NCBI GenBank assembly: GCA_002320555.1
Contig: DCJV01000009.1
Coordinates: 15,275 to 26,254, forward strand
Direction of reading: 5' to 3'
DNA length: 10,980 nucleotides
Origin: Ruminococcaceae bacterium UBA1691
GTDB lineage: Bacteria; Bacillota; Clostridia; Oscillospirales; Acutalibacteraceae
Numbering within the stretch: the first letter of the stretch is position 1; each line of letters starts with the position of its first letter. The notes under the pieces were generated by a model. That model was not told the origin of the DNA, searched no databases, and saw nothing but the letters and a program-made list of their open reading frames with translations. The position numbers and the translations under genes were made by a program. Of this stretch, positions 1 through 6,967 are shown one piece after another.

Positions 1-710
1 GCCTTGCCCATCGCGGCAAGCGGGTCCGTCACCGTGCCATTGACGCGCACCTCAAAATGCAGATGGGGTTCATCCTTCATCTCCACCGGGATCTCCCCGA
101 CCTTGCCGATCACATCGCCCATTTTGACGCTGCCGCCCTTTTTCACAGCCGGTTCCTTTTGCAGGCCACAGTAGGAGGCCTTCATGCCGTTGCCGTGATC
201 GATGGTCACGACCCATCCCCACATGCTGTCATTCTCTACGGAAAGCACAGTCCCGGCACTGACCGCCTTGACCTCGTCACCCTTCTTCGCCGCAAAGTCA
301 ATGCCGTTGTGTACGCGCCAGTCGCCCATTGTCTTTGACTCCACCATCTCGCCGTTGCTGAAATCCTTGTTGATTTTCGTCCCCAAGGGCAGCATGTAGT
401 ATGCGGCCTGCGTCTGCTGTTCAGAAGAACGCTGTGTCTCTGCCTGCTGGGTCCCTCGTTCGTCCGCAACGCCGGTGGCCTGTACGTTTGCGGGCGCCTC
501 CTGCGTCTGAGCGGGCGTTCTGGTCGTGCGCGCTTCGATCTGCGTATTCGGCACGCCGGAACTGTCCTGCGTGGTAGGCGCGCGGCCCTGCAGAGCACCC
601 CATACGCCCAAGCCTACGGCGAGCAGACAGCAGCCCAGTGCAATATAAAAGCCCTTGCCGCCGATTTTGGTTTTCTTTTTTGTGTATTTATAATCGTTCT
701 TGATCATCAT
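1..710 (-). CDS. spoIIQ: SpoIIQ-like M23 (LytM) domain protein, membrane-anchored; C-terminal end outside window
   Basis: This is a membrane-anchored extracytoplasmic protein with an M23/LytM domain. In order: a basic cytoplasmic N-terminus (residues 1-19), one membrane segment (about 20-40), a Gln/Thr/Ala-rich linker (about 42-103), and the M23 domain from about 105. Visible in the domain are HNGID (H134, D138) and HLHFEV (H216, H218), so the three usual zinc ligands H134, D138 and H218 are present. The position that normally carries the other catalytic His (YxHL) reads YCGL, with Gly at 182, so peptidase activity is doubtful. In SpoIIQ this forespore protein pairs with mother-cell SpoIIIAH across the intermembrane space during engulfment. 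Assigning SpoIIQ rather than a generic M23 protein rests on the architecture, the GDWRVHNGIDF style and a sigma-F/G-like promoter upstream. Two ATGs are in tandem (710 and 707). GGAGGT ends 3 nt before the first and 6 nt before the second, so 707 may be the real start. At least 237 residues are visible. Confidence 0.8.
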   Translation of the reverse strand, partial: MMIKNDYKYTKKKTKIGGKGFYIALGCCLLAVGLGVWGALQGRAPTTQDSSGVPNTQIEARTTRTPAQTQEAPANVQATGVADERGTQQAETQRSSEQQTQAAYYMLPLGTKINKDFSNGEMVESKTMGDWRVHNGIDFAAKKGDEVKAVSAGTVLSVENDSMWGWVVTIDHGNGMKASYCGLQKEPAVKKGGSVKMGDVIGKVGEIPVEMKDEPHLHFEVRVNGTVTDPLAAMGK

Positions 711-724
711 CGCACCTCCGCTTT

Positions 725-754
725 TATTCTGGCCGCGTGGCGTGAGGATTATAC
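725..754 (-). promoter_or_regulatory. Candidate sigma-F/sigma-G (forespore) promoter of the spoIIQ-like gene
   Basis: Read on the minus strand, GTATA (754-750) is followed after exactly 15 nt by GGCCAGAATA (734-725). This fits the Bacillus/Clostridium forespore consensus GYATA, N15, GGNNANANTR at every specified position. The predicted transcript start (about 718) would lie inside the ribosome binding site (719-714), leaving a very short leader, which is a reservation. A TATAAT (753-748) overlaps it, but no good -35 lies 16-18 nt upstream of that, so a sigma-A promoter is the weaker alternative. Confidence 0.5.
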
Positions 755-766
755 AATGGCTTTTTC

Positions 767-795
767 TTGTGAGCAGGGGAAAAATATGTTATACT
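767..795 (+). promoter_or_regulatory. Sigma-A promoter of fhs, extended -10
   Basis: TTGTGA (767-772) is followed after 17 nt by TATACT (790-795), with TGT directly before the -10 (787-789), making an extended -10 element. Predicted transcription start is near 802, giving a leader of about 46 nt. AAGGAGG (835-841) stands 6 nt before the fhs ATG. The element diverges from the spoIIQ-like promoter just to its left. Confidence 0.7.
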
Positions 796-847
796 TTTTT
801 CAATTTGAAGCGAAATCGGAACGCCAAATTTTCTAAGGAGGAATCTT

Positions 848-2515
848 ATGCTCACGGATATTGAAATTGCACAGAGCGCTTCCCTTTTACCCATCCAACA
901 AATCGCGCAGCGGCTGGGGATCGAAGAGGAGGAGCTGGAGCCCTACGGCCGCTATAAGGCGAAGCTCTCCCCGGCCGTTATGAAACGGCTCTCCGGCAAG
1001 CCGGACGGTAAGCTGATCCTTGTCACCGCCATCAACCCCACGCCCGCCGGCGAGGGAAAAACGACGACGACGGTCGGCCTTGGAGAGGCCATGGCAAGGC
1101 TTCAAAAAAATACGGTTATCGCCCTGCGGGAGCCCTCTCTCGGCCCTGTTTTCGGCATCAAGGGCGGCGCGGCCGGCGGTGGCTATGCGCAGGCTGTCCC
1201 AATGGAGGAGATCAACCTCCATTTCACTGGCGATATGCACGCCATCACTGCGGCGAATAATCTTCTGTGCGCCTGCATTGACAACCATCTCCAGCAAGGG
1301 AACGAGCTCGGCATCGATCCGCGCCGCATCATATTGAAACGCTGCATGGATATGAATGATCGGGCGCTGCGGCACTGCATCGTAGGCCTGGGCGGCAAGG
1401 TCAATGGTGTGCCGCGCGAGGACAGCTTCCAGATCACGGTGGCGAGCGAGGTCATGGCGATCCTCTGCCTGGCGGACGATCTCGCAGACCTGAAAAAGCG
1501 GCTCGGCCGCATTCTGGTCGCCTACAAATATGACAATTCCCCCGTTTATGCGGGCGATCTGGGCGTGACCGGCTCCATGGCGGCGCTGCTCAAAGACGCC
1601 ATCAAGCCCAATCTTGTGCAGACGCTTGAAAACACGCCCGTCCTGATGCATGGCGGCCCATTTGCCAATATCGCCCACGGCTGCAATTCTGTCACGGCGA
1701 CACGCCTTGCTCTGAAGCTTGGTGATTACTGCATCACGGAGGCGGGCTTCGGCTCCGATCTCGGTGCGGAGAAGTTTTTTGACATCAAATGCCGCTGTGC
1801 CAATCTCACGCCTAGCGCGGTCGTCGTCGTCGCCACGCTGCGCGCTCTGAAATATAATGGCGGCGTTCCCAAGGCAGAAACCGCAAAGGAAAACCTGGAC
1901 GCCCTGCGCGCAGGGCTCGTCAATCTCGGCGCGCATGTGGAAAATATGCGGAAATTCGGCGTCCCCGTCGTCGTAGCGATCAACCGGTTCCACACGGACA
2001 CAGATGCGGAAATCGCCCTGCTTGCAGAATATTGTGCTTCGCTTCAGGTGGAATATGCGCTTAGCGAGGTCTTTGCAAAAGGCGGCGAAGGCGGCATCCA
2101 GCTAGCACAAAAGGTGCTGGATGCCTGCGAACAGCCTTCCAGCTTCCATTGCCTGTATGAGACGGACCGGCCGGTCAAGGAAAAAATAGAAACGGTCGCC
2201 CGGGAGATCTACGGCGCGGACGGCGTTACCTTTACCGCACAGGCGGAAAAGCAAATTAAGGAGATCGAATCGCTCGGGCAGGATCAATTGCCCGTCTGTA
2301 TGGCGAAAACGCAGTATTCCCTTTCAGATAATCCCGCGCTGCTTGGCAGGCCGTCGGGCTTTACGATCACAGTGAAAAATATTTCCCTTTCTGCGGGTGC
2401 GGGCTTTATTGTCGCACTGACGGGCGACATCATGACGATGCCGGGCCTTCCCAAGATCCCAGCGGCCAACAGCATCGACGTAGACGCGGATGGAACTATT
2501 GTCGGCCTGTTCTAA
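848..2515 (+). CDS. fhs: Formate--tetrahydrofolate ligase
   Basis: ATP-dependent ligation of formate to tetrahydrofolate, giving 10-formyl-THF in the cytoplasm. It is the formate entry step of one-carbon metabolism and of the methyl branch of the Wood-Ljungdahl pathway. The product is 555 aa, the usual length for the family. Clear signatures are the P-loop TPAGEGKTT (65-73), the glycine-rich EPSLGPVFGIKGGAAGGG (95-112), FTGDMHAITAANNLL (126-140), and the later stretches HGGPFANIAHGCNS and EAGFGSDLGAEKFFDIKCR. The C-terminus ends in the family-typical MTMPGLPKIPAANSID region. The ATG at 848 has a strong AAGGAGG at 6 nt spacing. The gene has its own promoter and terminator, so it is probably monocistronic. 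The presence of fhs alone does not show acetogenesis; many fermentative Clostridia use it for purine and formyl-Met supply. Confidence 0.98.
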   Translation: MLTDIEIAQSASLLPIQQIAQRLGIEEEELEPYGRYKAKLSPAVMKRLSGKPDGKLILVTAINPTPAGEGKTTTTVGLGEAMARLQKNTVIALREPSLGPVFGIKGGAAGGGYAQAVPMEEINLHFTGDMHAITAANNLLCACIDNHLQQGNELGIDPRRIILKRCMDMNDRALRHCIVGLGGKVNGVPREDSFQITVASEVMAILCLADDLADLKKRLGRILVAYKYDNSPVYAGDLGVTGSMAALLKDAIKPNLVQTLENTPVLMHGGPFANIAHGCNSVTATRLALKLGDYCITEAGFGSDLGAEKFFDIKCRCANLTPSAVVVVATLRALKYNGGVPKAETAKENLDALRAGLVNLGAHVENMRKFGVPVVVAINRFHTDTDAEIALLAEYCASLQVEYALSEVFAKGGEGGIQLAQKVLDACEQPSSFHCLYETDRPVKEKIETVAREIYGADGVTFTAQAEKQIKEIESLGQDQLPVCMAKTQYSLSDNPALLGRPSGFTITVKNISLSAGAGFIVALTGDIMTMPGLPKIPAANSIDVDADGTIVGLF

Positions 2516-2570
2516 GGGAAAAAAATTCGGTGTGTTTCCGCTTTAAACAAAAATCTTTGTGAGTTTTTAC

Positions 2571-2603
2571 AATGAGATGGGCATTTCGCCCGTCTCATTT
2601 TTT
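2571..2603 (+). terminator. Rho-independent terminator of fhs
   Basis: A 12-bp stem, AATGAGATGGGC (2571-2582) pairing with GCCCGTCTCATT (2588-2599) and containing one G-U pair, closes a 5-nt loop (ATTTC). It runs directly into a T tract (2598-2603). It lies 55 nt after the fhs stop and ends 30 nt before the next promoter. Confidence 0.9.
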
Positions 2604-2633
2604 GGTTTTCTCCAAAAACTGCGTTGTTTCGCC

Positions 2634-2662
2634 TTGACGCTCCGGGAGGAACCTGCTACAAT
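2634..2662 (+). promoter_or_regulatory. Sigma-A promoter of the murL-murD2 operon
   Basis: TTGACG (2634-2639) and TACAAT (2657-2662) each match the sigma-A consensus at five of six positions and are separated by 17 nt. Predicted transcription start is near 2669. This decides the murL start: upstream in-frame TTG codons at 2624 and 2663 would not be in the transcript, whereas the ATG at 2690 would be. Confidence 0.72.
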
Positions 2663-2689
2663 TTGAAAGATATCAGGCGCTTTCTGAAA

Positions 2690-4120
2690 ATGGATGATAA
2701 TATTTTATTATGGAAAGACAGGTTTGACCGCATGGAAAACCAGCAGAAATACGAAGCCTTCCGTCGGGCGTACCCGGCCTTTTATTACCATGGCTTTTCC
2801 GTCTCCTGCACGGGGGCTGAAATCCATGTCCGCTATGATTTTGAAATTGAAAACCTGTGCGCCTTTCACCCCACTCTGCGGATCAATGCCGCCGTTTTGC
2901 CGATTAAAAACGCCCCTGATACGCTGGCCGCGCGGCGCATCCTTTTCGGCCTCGGTATGGTGGAGCTGATCAGCTATTGGAAATGCGCCTGCCCGCCGCG
3001 GGTGATTATCGAATGCGGCGGCCTGGACGGCGAGGATCGGGATTTCTGGAAAAAGCTTTATTTTAATGGGCTCGGCGAATTCTTTTACCGCAATGGGATC
3101 GAAGCCGATCCAGATTCCTTCCTGACCATCGAAGCGCCGCAGCCGGAACCAATCCCTGCGGGAGCCTTCTGTAATGCGCATCTAAATCTGATCCCTGTGG
3201 GCGGCGGAAAAGATTCTTGCGTCACGCTGGAGCTGATGCGGGCGTTTCATGCGCAGAACCGCTTGTTTATGGTCAATTTTCAAGACGCGCGCGACCAATG
3301 CGCCCTGGCGGCCGGTTACACAGAGACGGATATGATCCATGTCCTGCGCACAATCGATCCGGCGCTGTTGGAACGGAACCGCGAGGGCTTTCTCAACGGG
3401 CATACGCCCTTCTCGGCCATCGTGGCATTCCTCGGCTTCTATACCGCTTATCTGATCGGCGCGGAGCACATTGTGCTCTCCAATGAATCGAGCGCCAATG
3501 AGGGTAACATCAGCGGATCGCACGTAAACCATCAATATTCCAAGTCCTTTGCCTTTGAGCGCGATTTTCAGGCTTATGCGCACAAGAATCTATTACCGGA
3601 CATTCACTATTTCAGCCTTCTGCGGCCCTTCAATGAGCTGCAGATCGCAAAATTTTTTGCCGCCCTGCCGCAGTACCACACAGCTTTCCGCAGCTGCAAT
3701 GCGGGCAGCAAGCGCAATGTCTGGTGCTGCAATTGCGCAAAATGCCTGTTTGTCTGCGGGATTTTGTCGCCTTTTCTGCCGCCGGAGCAGCTCGCCGCAG
3801 TTTTCGGGGAAAACCTGCTGGAGAAGGGCTCCCTGCGGGATATCTTCGACGGGCTGGTCGGTTTTTCGCCGGTAAAGCCCTTTGAGTGTGTTGGGACGCA
3901 GGAAGAGCTTTGCTTCGCGCTCGCCCTGACGGTCCGGCACTATCGGTCGCGCGGTGAAACATTGCCCGCCCTGCTCGATTATTATGCACAGCACGTTGAT
4001 ATAGAAGCGCTCGCTGCCGATGACAGCCCCCTGAAGGCCTTCAATGCGCAGCATCAGATTCCGGCCGTTTTTCAGCCTTATATAAAGGAGATGCATCGTT
4101 ATGCCGCAGGCCTTGCTTGA
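2690..4120 (+). CDS. murL: MurL-type UDP-N-acetylmuramoyl-L-alanyl-L-glutamate epimerase
   Basis: The proposed role is to invert the terminal L-Glu of UDP-MurNAc-L-Ala-L-Glu to D-Glu, using ATP to activate the alpha-carboxylate. MurL is described from Xanthomonas, where it acts after MurD2. The 476-aa product has an N-terminal domain (about 1-160) with LGMVELISYWK (88-98), then a PP-loop ATPase motif PVGGGKDS (169-176), SNESSANEGN (264-273), VNHQYSKSFAFERDF (279-293), and a Cys cluster WCCNCAKC (345-352), resembling the WCxxCxKC of PP-loop enzymes. The immediate, overlapping partner is a Mur ligase, which strongly supports the assignment. The ATG at 2690 was chosen because the promoter excludes earlier starts; no good Shine-Dalgarno precedes it. 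The ATG at 2732 is a less likely alternative. If not MurL, it is some other adenylating PP-loop enzyme acting on a MurD product. Stereochemistry and activity are inferred from family and context. Confidence 0.85.
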   Translation: MDDNILLWKDRFDRMENQQKYEAFRRAYPAFYYHGFSVSCTGAEIHVRYDFEIENLCAFHPTLRINAAVLPIKNAPDTLAARRILFGLGMVELISYWKCACPPRVIIECGGLDGEDRDFWKKLYFNGLGEFFYRNGIEADPDSFLTIEAPQPEPIPAGAFCNAHLNLIPVGGGKDSCVTLELMRAFHAQNRLFMVNFQDARDQCALAAGYTETDMIHVLRTIDPALLERNREGFLNGHTPFSAIVAFLGFYTAYLIGAEHIVLSNESSANEGNISGSHVNHQYSKSFAFERDFQAYAHKNLLPDIHYFSLLRPFNELQIAKFFAALPQYHTAFRSCNAGSKRNVWCCNCAKCLFVCGILSPFLPPEQLAAVFGENLLEKGSLRDIFDGLVGFSPVKPFECVGTQEELCFALALTVRHYRSRGETLPALLDYYAQHVDIEALAADDSPLKAFNAQHQIPAVFQPYIKEMHRYAAGLA

Positions 4121-5417
4121 TTATCTTGCCCCGAAACGGATCCTCCTGCTCGGCTTTGGCCGTGAAGGGCAGTCCACTTATCAATATATCCGCCGCTTTT
4201 TTCCGAAAAAGGAGCTTGCGATTGCGGATCAAAATCCGGTCACAATGCAGGACACAAATGTCATCCTGCATTGTGGCCCCCGCTATCTGGATGCTGTCAA
4301 TCAATATGATCTTGTTATCAAAAGTCCCGGCATATCGGTCAGGGATCTGGAGCTTTCTGCTCAGGTCGAGATGACCTGCCAGCTTGATCTGTTTCTGCGC
4401 TTTGCACGCTGCCGTGTCGTCGGCGTGACCGGAACGAAGGGAAAAACGACGACCTCCACACTGATTTATTCCATTTTGCAGGCAGCTGGCGTGGAAAGCT
4501 GCCTGATCGGCAATATCGGCGTGCCGGTTTTTGAGGATATTGAGGCAGCTCAGACGATGACGGCTGTGGTGGAAATGTCTTCCCATCAGCTGGAATTCAC
4601 GTCCTGCTCGCCGCATGTTGCTGTGCTGACGAATCTTTATCCAGAACATCTAGACCATTATAATGGCTTTGCCGGCTATGCAAATGCCAAGATGAATATC
4701 GTACGCCACCAGAAGGCAGGAGATTTTTTCCTGTGCAACGATCAGCAGGATTTGGGAGAATTTCTTGACTTGGCTGCGCTTCCTTCCACAGTGATGCGCA
4801 TTGGAGAAAAGGGCGACACGCCCTTTCTCCGAAAAATTTTGTACTGCAATCCACATCTCAGGGGTGAACACAACCGTCAGGATATCCGTTTTGCCGCTGC
4901 GGCGGCGCAATGCCTCGGCGTTGGCCACGAGGCTGTATTGCAAGGAATTGAGAATTTTAAGGGCATTGAGCACCGCATGGAATATGTGGGCGAATATAAA
5001 GGGATTTCCTTTTATAACGATTCGATTGCAACCATCCCACATGCGGTGATGTGCGCGATCGACGCTTTGGAAAATGTGGATACCCTGATCTTCGGCGGCA
5101 TGGATCGCGGGCTCGACTACACAGCTTTTGAAGAGGCCCTGGCGGCATCCCCTGTCCGTAACCTGATCGGTCTGCCGGAGACCGGGCATCAGATTCTGGC
5201 TACTCTGCGTACCTGGGGGACCGGCCAAAATCTATTTCAGGCCGCCGACATGCAGCAGGCGGTAAAGGCCGCCTATACGTATACTCAGCCGGGCAGGACC
5301 TGCCTGTTCTCTCCTGCCGCGTCGAGCTATAACGTCTACAAAAATTTTGAGGAAAAGGGCCGGCATTATAAGGATCTGGTATGCGCTTACGGAGAGGACA
5401 TCCCCGACGATGACTGA
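4101..5417 (+). CDS. murD2: MurD2-type UDP-N-acetylmuramoyl-L-alanine--L-glutamate ligase
   Basis: A Mur ligase of 438 aa, about MurD length, expected to add Glu to UDP-MurNAc-L-Ala in the cytoplasm. It shows an N-terminal UDP-binding region with LLGFGREGQS (16-25), the ATP P-loop GTKGKTT (111-117), EMSSHQLEF (158-166), NLYPEHLDHY (178-187), a conserved Lys in NAKMNI (K197, the usual carbamylated Lys), GIEHRMEYVG (288-297), GGMDRGLDY (332-340) and the C-terminal SPAASSYNVYKNFEEKG (404-420). Where ordinary MurD has DSKATN this protein has DSIATI (307-312), and the SFDxFKNF-type motif reads SYNVYKNF. These changes lie in the glutamate-binding part of MurD. With MurL directly upstream and overlapping by 20 bp, L-Glu rather than D-Glu is the likely substrate, as for Xanthomonas MurD2. 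AAGGAG (4085-4090) lies inside the end of murL, 10 nt before the ATG, so translation is probably coupled. Its being a second, ordinary MurD is the main alternative. Confidence 0.86.
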   Translation: MPQALLDYLAPKRILLLGFGREGQSTYQYIRRFFPKKELAIADQNPVTMQDTNVILHCGPRYLDAVNQYDLVIKSPGISVRDLELSAQVEMTCQLDLFLRFARCRVVGVTGTKGKTTTSTLIYSILQAAGVESCLIGNIGVPVFEDIEAAQTMTAVVEMSSHQLEFTSCSPHVAVLTNLYPEHLDHYNGFAGYANAKMNIVRHQKAGDFFLCNDQQDLGEFLDLAALPSTVMRIGEKGDTPFLRKILYCNPHLRGEHNRQDIRFAAAAAQCLGVGHEAVLQGIENFKGIEHRMEYVGEYKGISFYNDSIATIPHAVMCAIDALENVDTLIFGGMDRGLDYTAFEEALAASPVRNLIGLPETGHQILATLRTWGTGQNLFQAADMQQAVKAAYTYTQPGRTCLFSPAASSYNVYKNFEEKGRHYKDLVCAYGEDIPDDD

Positions 5418-6108
5418 TCAAGCGCTAGCTGCGGCGTCTGGCAGCGCATGTGAAATTCCAGCAAACGCGCAGGAAATGCTTGCTCGCGAAAAGGAGATTG
5501 CGGCCTTCCTCGACGGCCTGGCCAGTTCGGGCAGGCCGTCGGCGGAAGCATTCTGCACGGCGCTTGCCCTTGCCGAACGGGATTGGGAACAGTCGGCTGC
5601 TTGCTCGGCAGCCTGTGCGAGATGCATCATGCGATTTTTGCTTCACAAAAAGTGCAAAAACACAATGGTGGAGACGCTCAGGCAAAACACTGCTTTGCGT
5701 ACGGCGATCTTCGGGCGGCTCAACACCTATCAATACAGCCTGATCTTCCTAATGAAACGGCTATTCCGCCTGAATGATCTCGGGCTGACCAAGGAAATTC
5801 TGGAGCTGCTTGCGGTCAATCCCTATCGCGACGACTCCGCCAAATCCTATGAAAGCCGCTGGTCATTCACTTTTTTAATTGAAGAAGTGCTCAAGGCACC
5901 ACCCGATTACCTGCGGCTGGATGTGGCCACCGCCGCCCTACTGGAACAGGCGCGCAAGGGGGCCCTGACACGGGCGGTTCCAGCGTCCATGCCCGCAGAG
6001 CCCGGCTTTCGCTGTCCATCTTGCGGCGCACCGGTCCTGCCGGACGACCGGTGTTGTCCGCTGTGTGACGAAAAAGTCGGGACAGACGAATTATCAGCGG
6101 AACGATAA
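5410..6108 (+). CDS. Uncharacterised helical protein with C-terminal zinc ribbon, third gene of murL operon
   Basis: I do not recognise the family. The 232-aa product has no signal peptide or membrane segment. Its first 190 or so residues look largely helical and are Ala/Leu/Arg-rich, with a cluster of Cys at about 65-82 and a conserved-looking RLNTYQYSLIFLMKRLFR (103-120). The C-terminus is a zinc ribbon, CPSC (C202, C205) followed by CPLC (C216, C219) after 10 residues. The start at 5410 overlaps the murD2 stop by 8 bp (ATGACTGA), with GGAGAGG about 12 nt upstream, so it is probably translated by coupling. An in-frame ATG further upstream (5347) would lie well inside murD2 and is less likely. 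The context suggests a link to cell-wall precursor synthesis, but no function can be read from the sequence. Confidence 0.8.
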   Translation: MTDQALAAASGSACEIPANAQEMLAREKEIAAFLDGLASSGRPSAEAFCTALALAERDWEQSAACSAACARCIMRFLLHKKCKNTMVETLRQNTALRTAIFGRLNTYQYSLIFLMKRLFRLNDLGLTKEILELLAVNPYRDDSAKSYESRWSFTFLIEEVLKAPPDYLRLDVATAALLEQARKGALTRAVPASMPAEPGFRCPSCGAPVLPDDRCCPLCDEKVGTDELSAER

Positions 6109-6116
6109 TCAGAAAC

Positions 6117-6156
6117 AAAACCTGCATGTGACCCGAAAATCACATGCAGGTTTTTT
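6117..6156 (+). terminator. Strong terminator at the end of the murL operon, possibly bidirectional
   Basis: A perfect 15-bp inverted repeat, AAAACCTGCATGTGA (6117-6131) with TCACATGCAGGTTTT (6140-6154), encloses an 8-nt loop and continues into T6 (6151-6156). Read from the minus strand it is followed by TTTTG, so it may also end the converging DUF3795 gene that stops at 6204. Confidence 0.93.
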
Positions 6157-6203
6157 ATATGGGTCGCCATTTTTCTGTTGGCCGCAAAGGCGCGAAACTG
6201 CGT

Positions 6204-6779
6204 TTAATCCGAACCAGCGCTCGATTGCTTCCCTTTTGGCTTCCGATTCAGTTTTAATCGAATATGACGTTCCTGCGCCATTGCCTGAAAAAGATTGACT
6301 GCAAGCACGGCCTTTTCTTTCATTGGTGCAGCCGGATTTTCTTTGGCCGCAAGCTGTTTCATCACACACTTGATGTCATCTAAGTCCAGTAGCGTTACCG
6401 CGAGGCAAAAGAAGCTTTTTCTTCGCCCATCATTATAATTGTCCAGCAGATTCTGAAGAATCCGGATCTTCTCATTCAATTGGGCCTGATACGCGTCAGG
6501 CCCAATTCTTTTGGCCTTTTCAAGGTCCTTGTGCATATGTTGATGCGTTATGAAGGAGTCATAGTCCGTCACGCCGCGATACCTTTCGCATGGGTATTCG
6601 TCGCACAAAAAGCAGTATTCTACTTTTCCATGCTGCAGACTGCACCGTATAAACGCGCAGGGCTGATGCCCTTCTCCACCGCCGCAGCCTGGGCAGTAAT
6701 GATTCAGGTGCATCGGGCATAATCCGCAATTTAAGCCGCAGAGCGAAAATAACGGATACGATCTTTGATAATCTTTCAT
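6204..6779 (-). CDS. DUF3795 domain protein with Cys-rich N-terminus
   Basis: The 191-aa product begins with a dense cysteine array: C14, C18, C21, C29, C32, C41, C46, C56, C59 and C64. The pattern CGLNCGLCP, CPGCGGG, IRCS and CxxCDEYPC is typical of DUF3795 proteins of anaerobes. Ten cysteines in about 50 residues suggest bound zinc or iron, but the family has no established reaction. The remainder (about 70-191) is Lys-rich, probably helical and without membrane segments. The ATG at 6779 has GGAGGG seven nt upstream on the minus strand. It converges on the murL operon and shares its terminator. No clear promoter was found in the 188 bp before it. Confidence 0.8.
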   Translation of the reverse strand: MKDYQRSYPLFSLCGLNCGLCPMHLNHYCPGCGGGEGHQPCAFIRCSLQHGKVEYCFLCDEYPCERYRGVTDYDSFITHQHMHKDLEKAKRIGPDAYQAQLNEKIRILQNLLDNYNDGRRKSFFCLAVTLLDLDDIKCVMKQLAAKENPAAPMKEKAVLAVNLFQAMAQERHIRLKLNRKPKGKQSSAGSD

Positions 6780-6930
6780 TGATATCCCTCCATGAGCATC
6801 CGATGTCCTATGATTCGCTTTTTCAAAATGTTATCCTTTCAAATTCATTTTTCCGCTTCTGCAAACTGTAACCCGATTGATTGCTAAGGTATGTTTCGAT
6901 AAATGCCCAAATGCCGAGCAACAAAAATGC

Positions 6931-6957
6931 AAAAACCGGCAATGCCGCACCGGCTCA
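6931..6957 (-). terminator. Probable terminator of the GyrI-like gene
   Basis: Read on the minus strand just after the stop at 6968, AGCCGG pairs with CCGGTT (one G-U pair) around a 10-nt loop and is followed by TTTTT. A smaller alternative hairpin CGGC-ATT-GCCG sits in the same place. The stem is short, so confidence is moderate. Confidence 0.5.
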
Positions 6958-6967
6958 TACAAGGTTC

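Noticed and set aside
748..776. Sigma-A promoter for the spoIIQ-like gene using TATAAT at 753-748
   Set aside because: The base sequence 17 nt upstream (CTGCTC) matches the -35 consensus at only two positions; the forespore-type match is better, though both stay possible.
887..1993. 368-codon open frame antisense to fhs
   Set aside because: It lies entirely opposite a well-conserved gene, has no recognisable domain, and long antisense frames are common in GC-rich coding DNA.
2624..2689. Upstream TTG start giving murL 22 extra residues
   Set aside because: It lies at or before the predicted promoter elements, has no ribosome binding site, and the extra residues look noncoding.
4041..4649. 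202-codon minus-strand open frame
   Set aside because: It is a shadow of the murL/murD2 junction and murD2; no domain and no ribosome binding site were seen.
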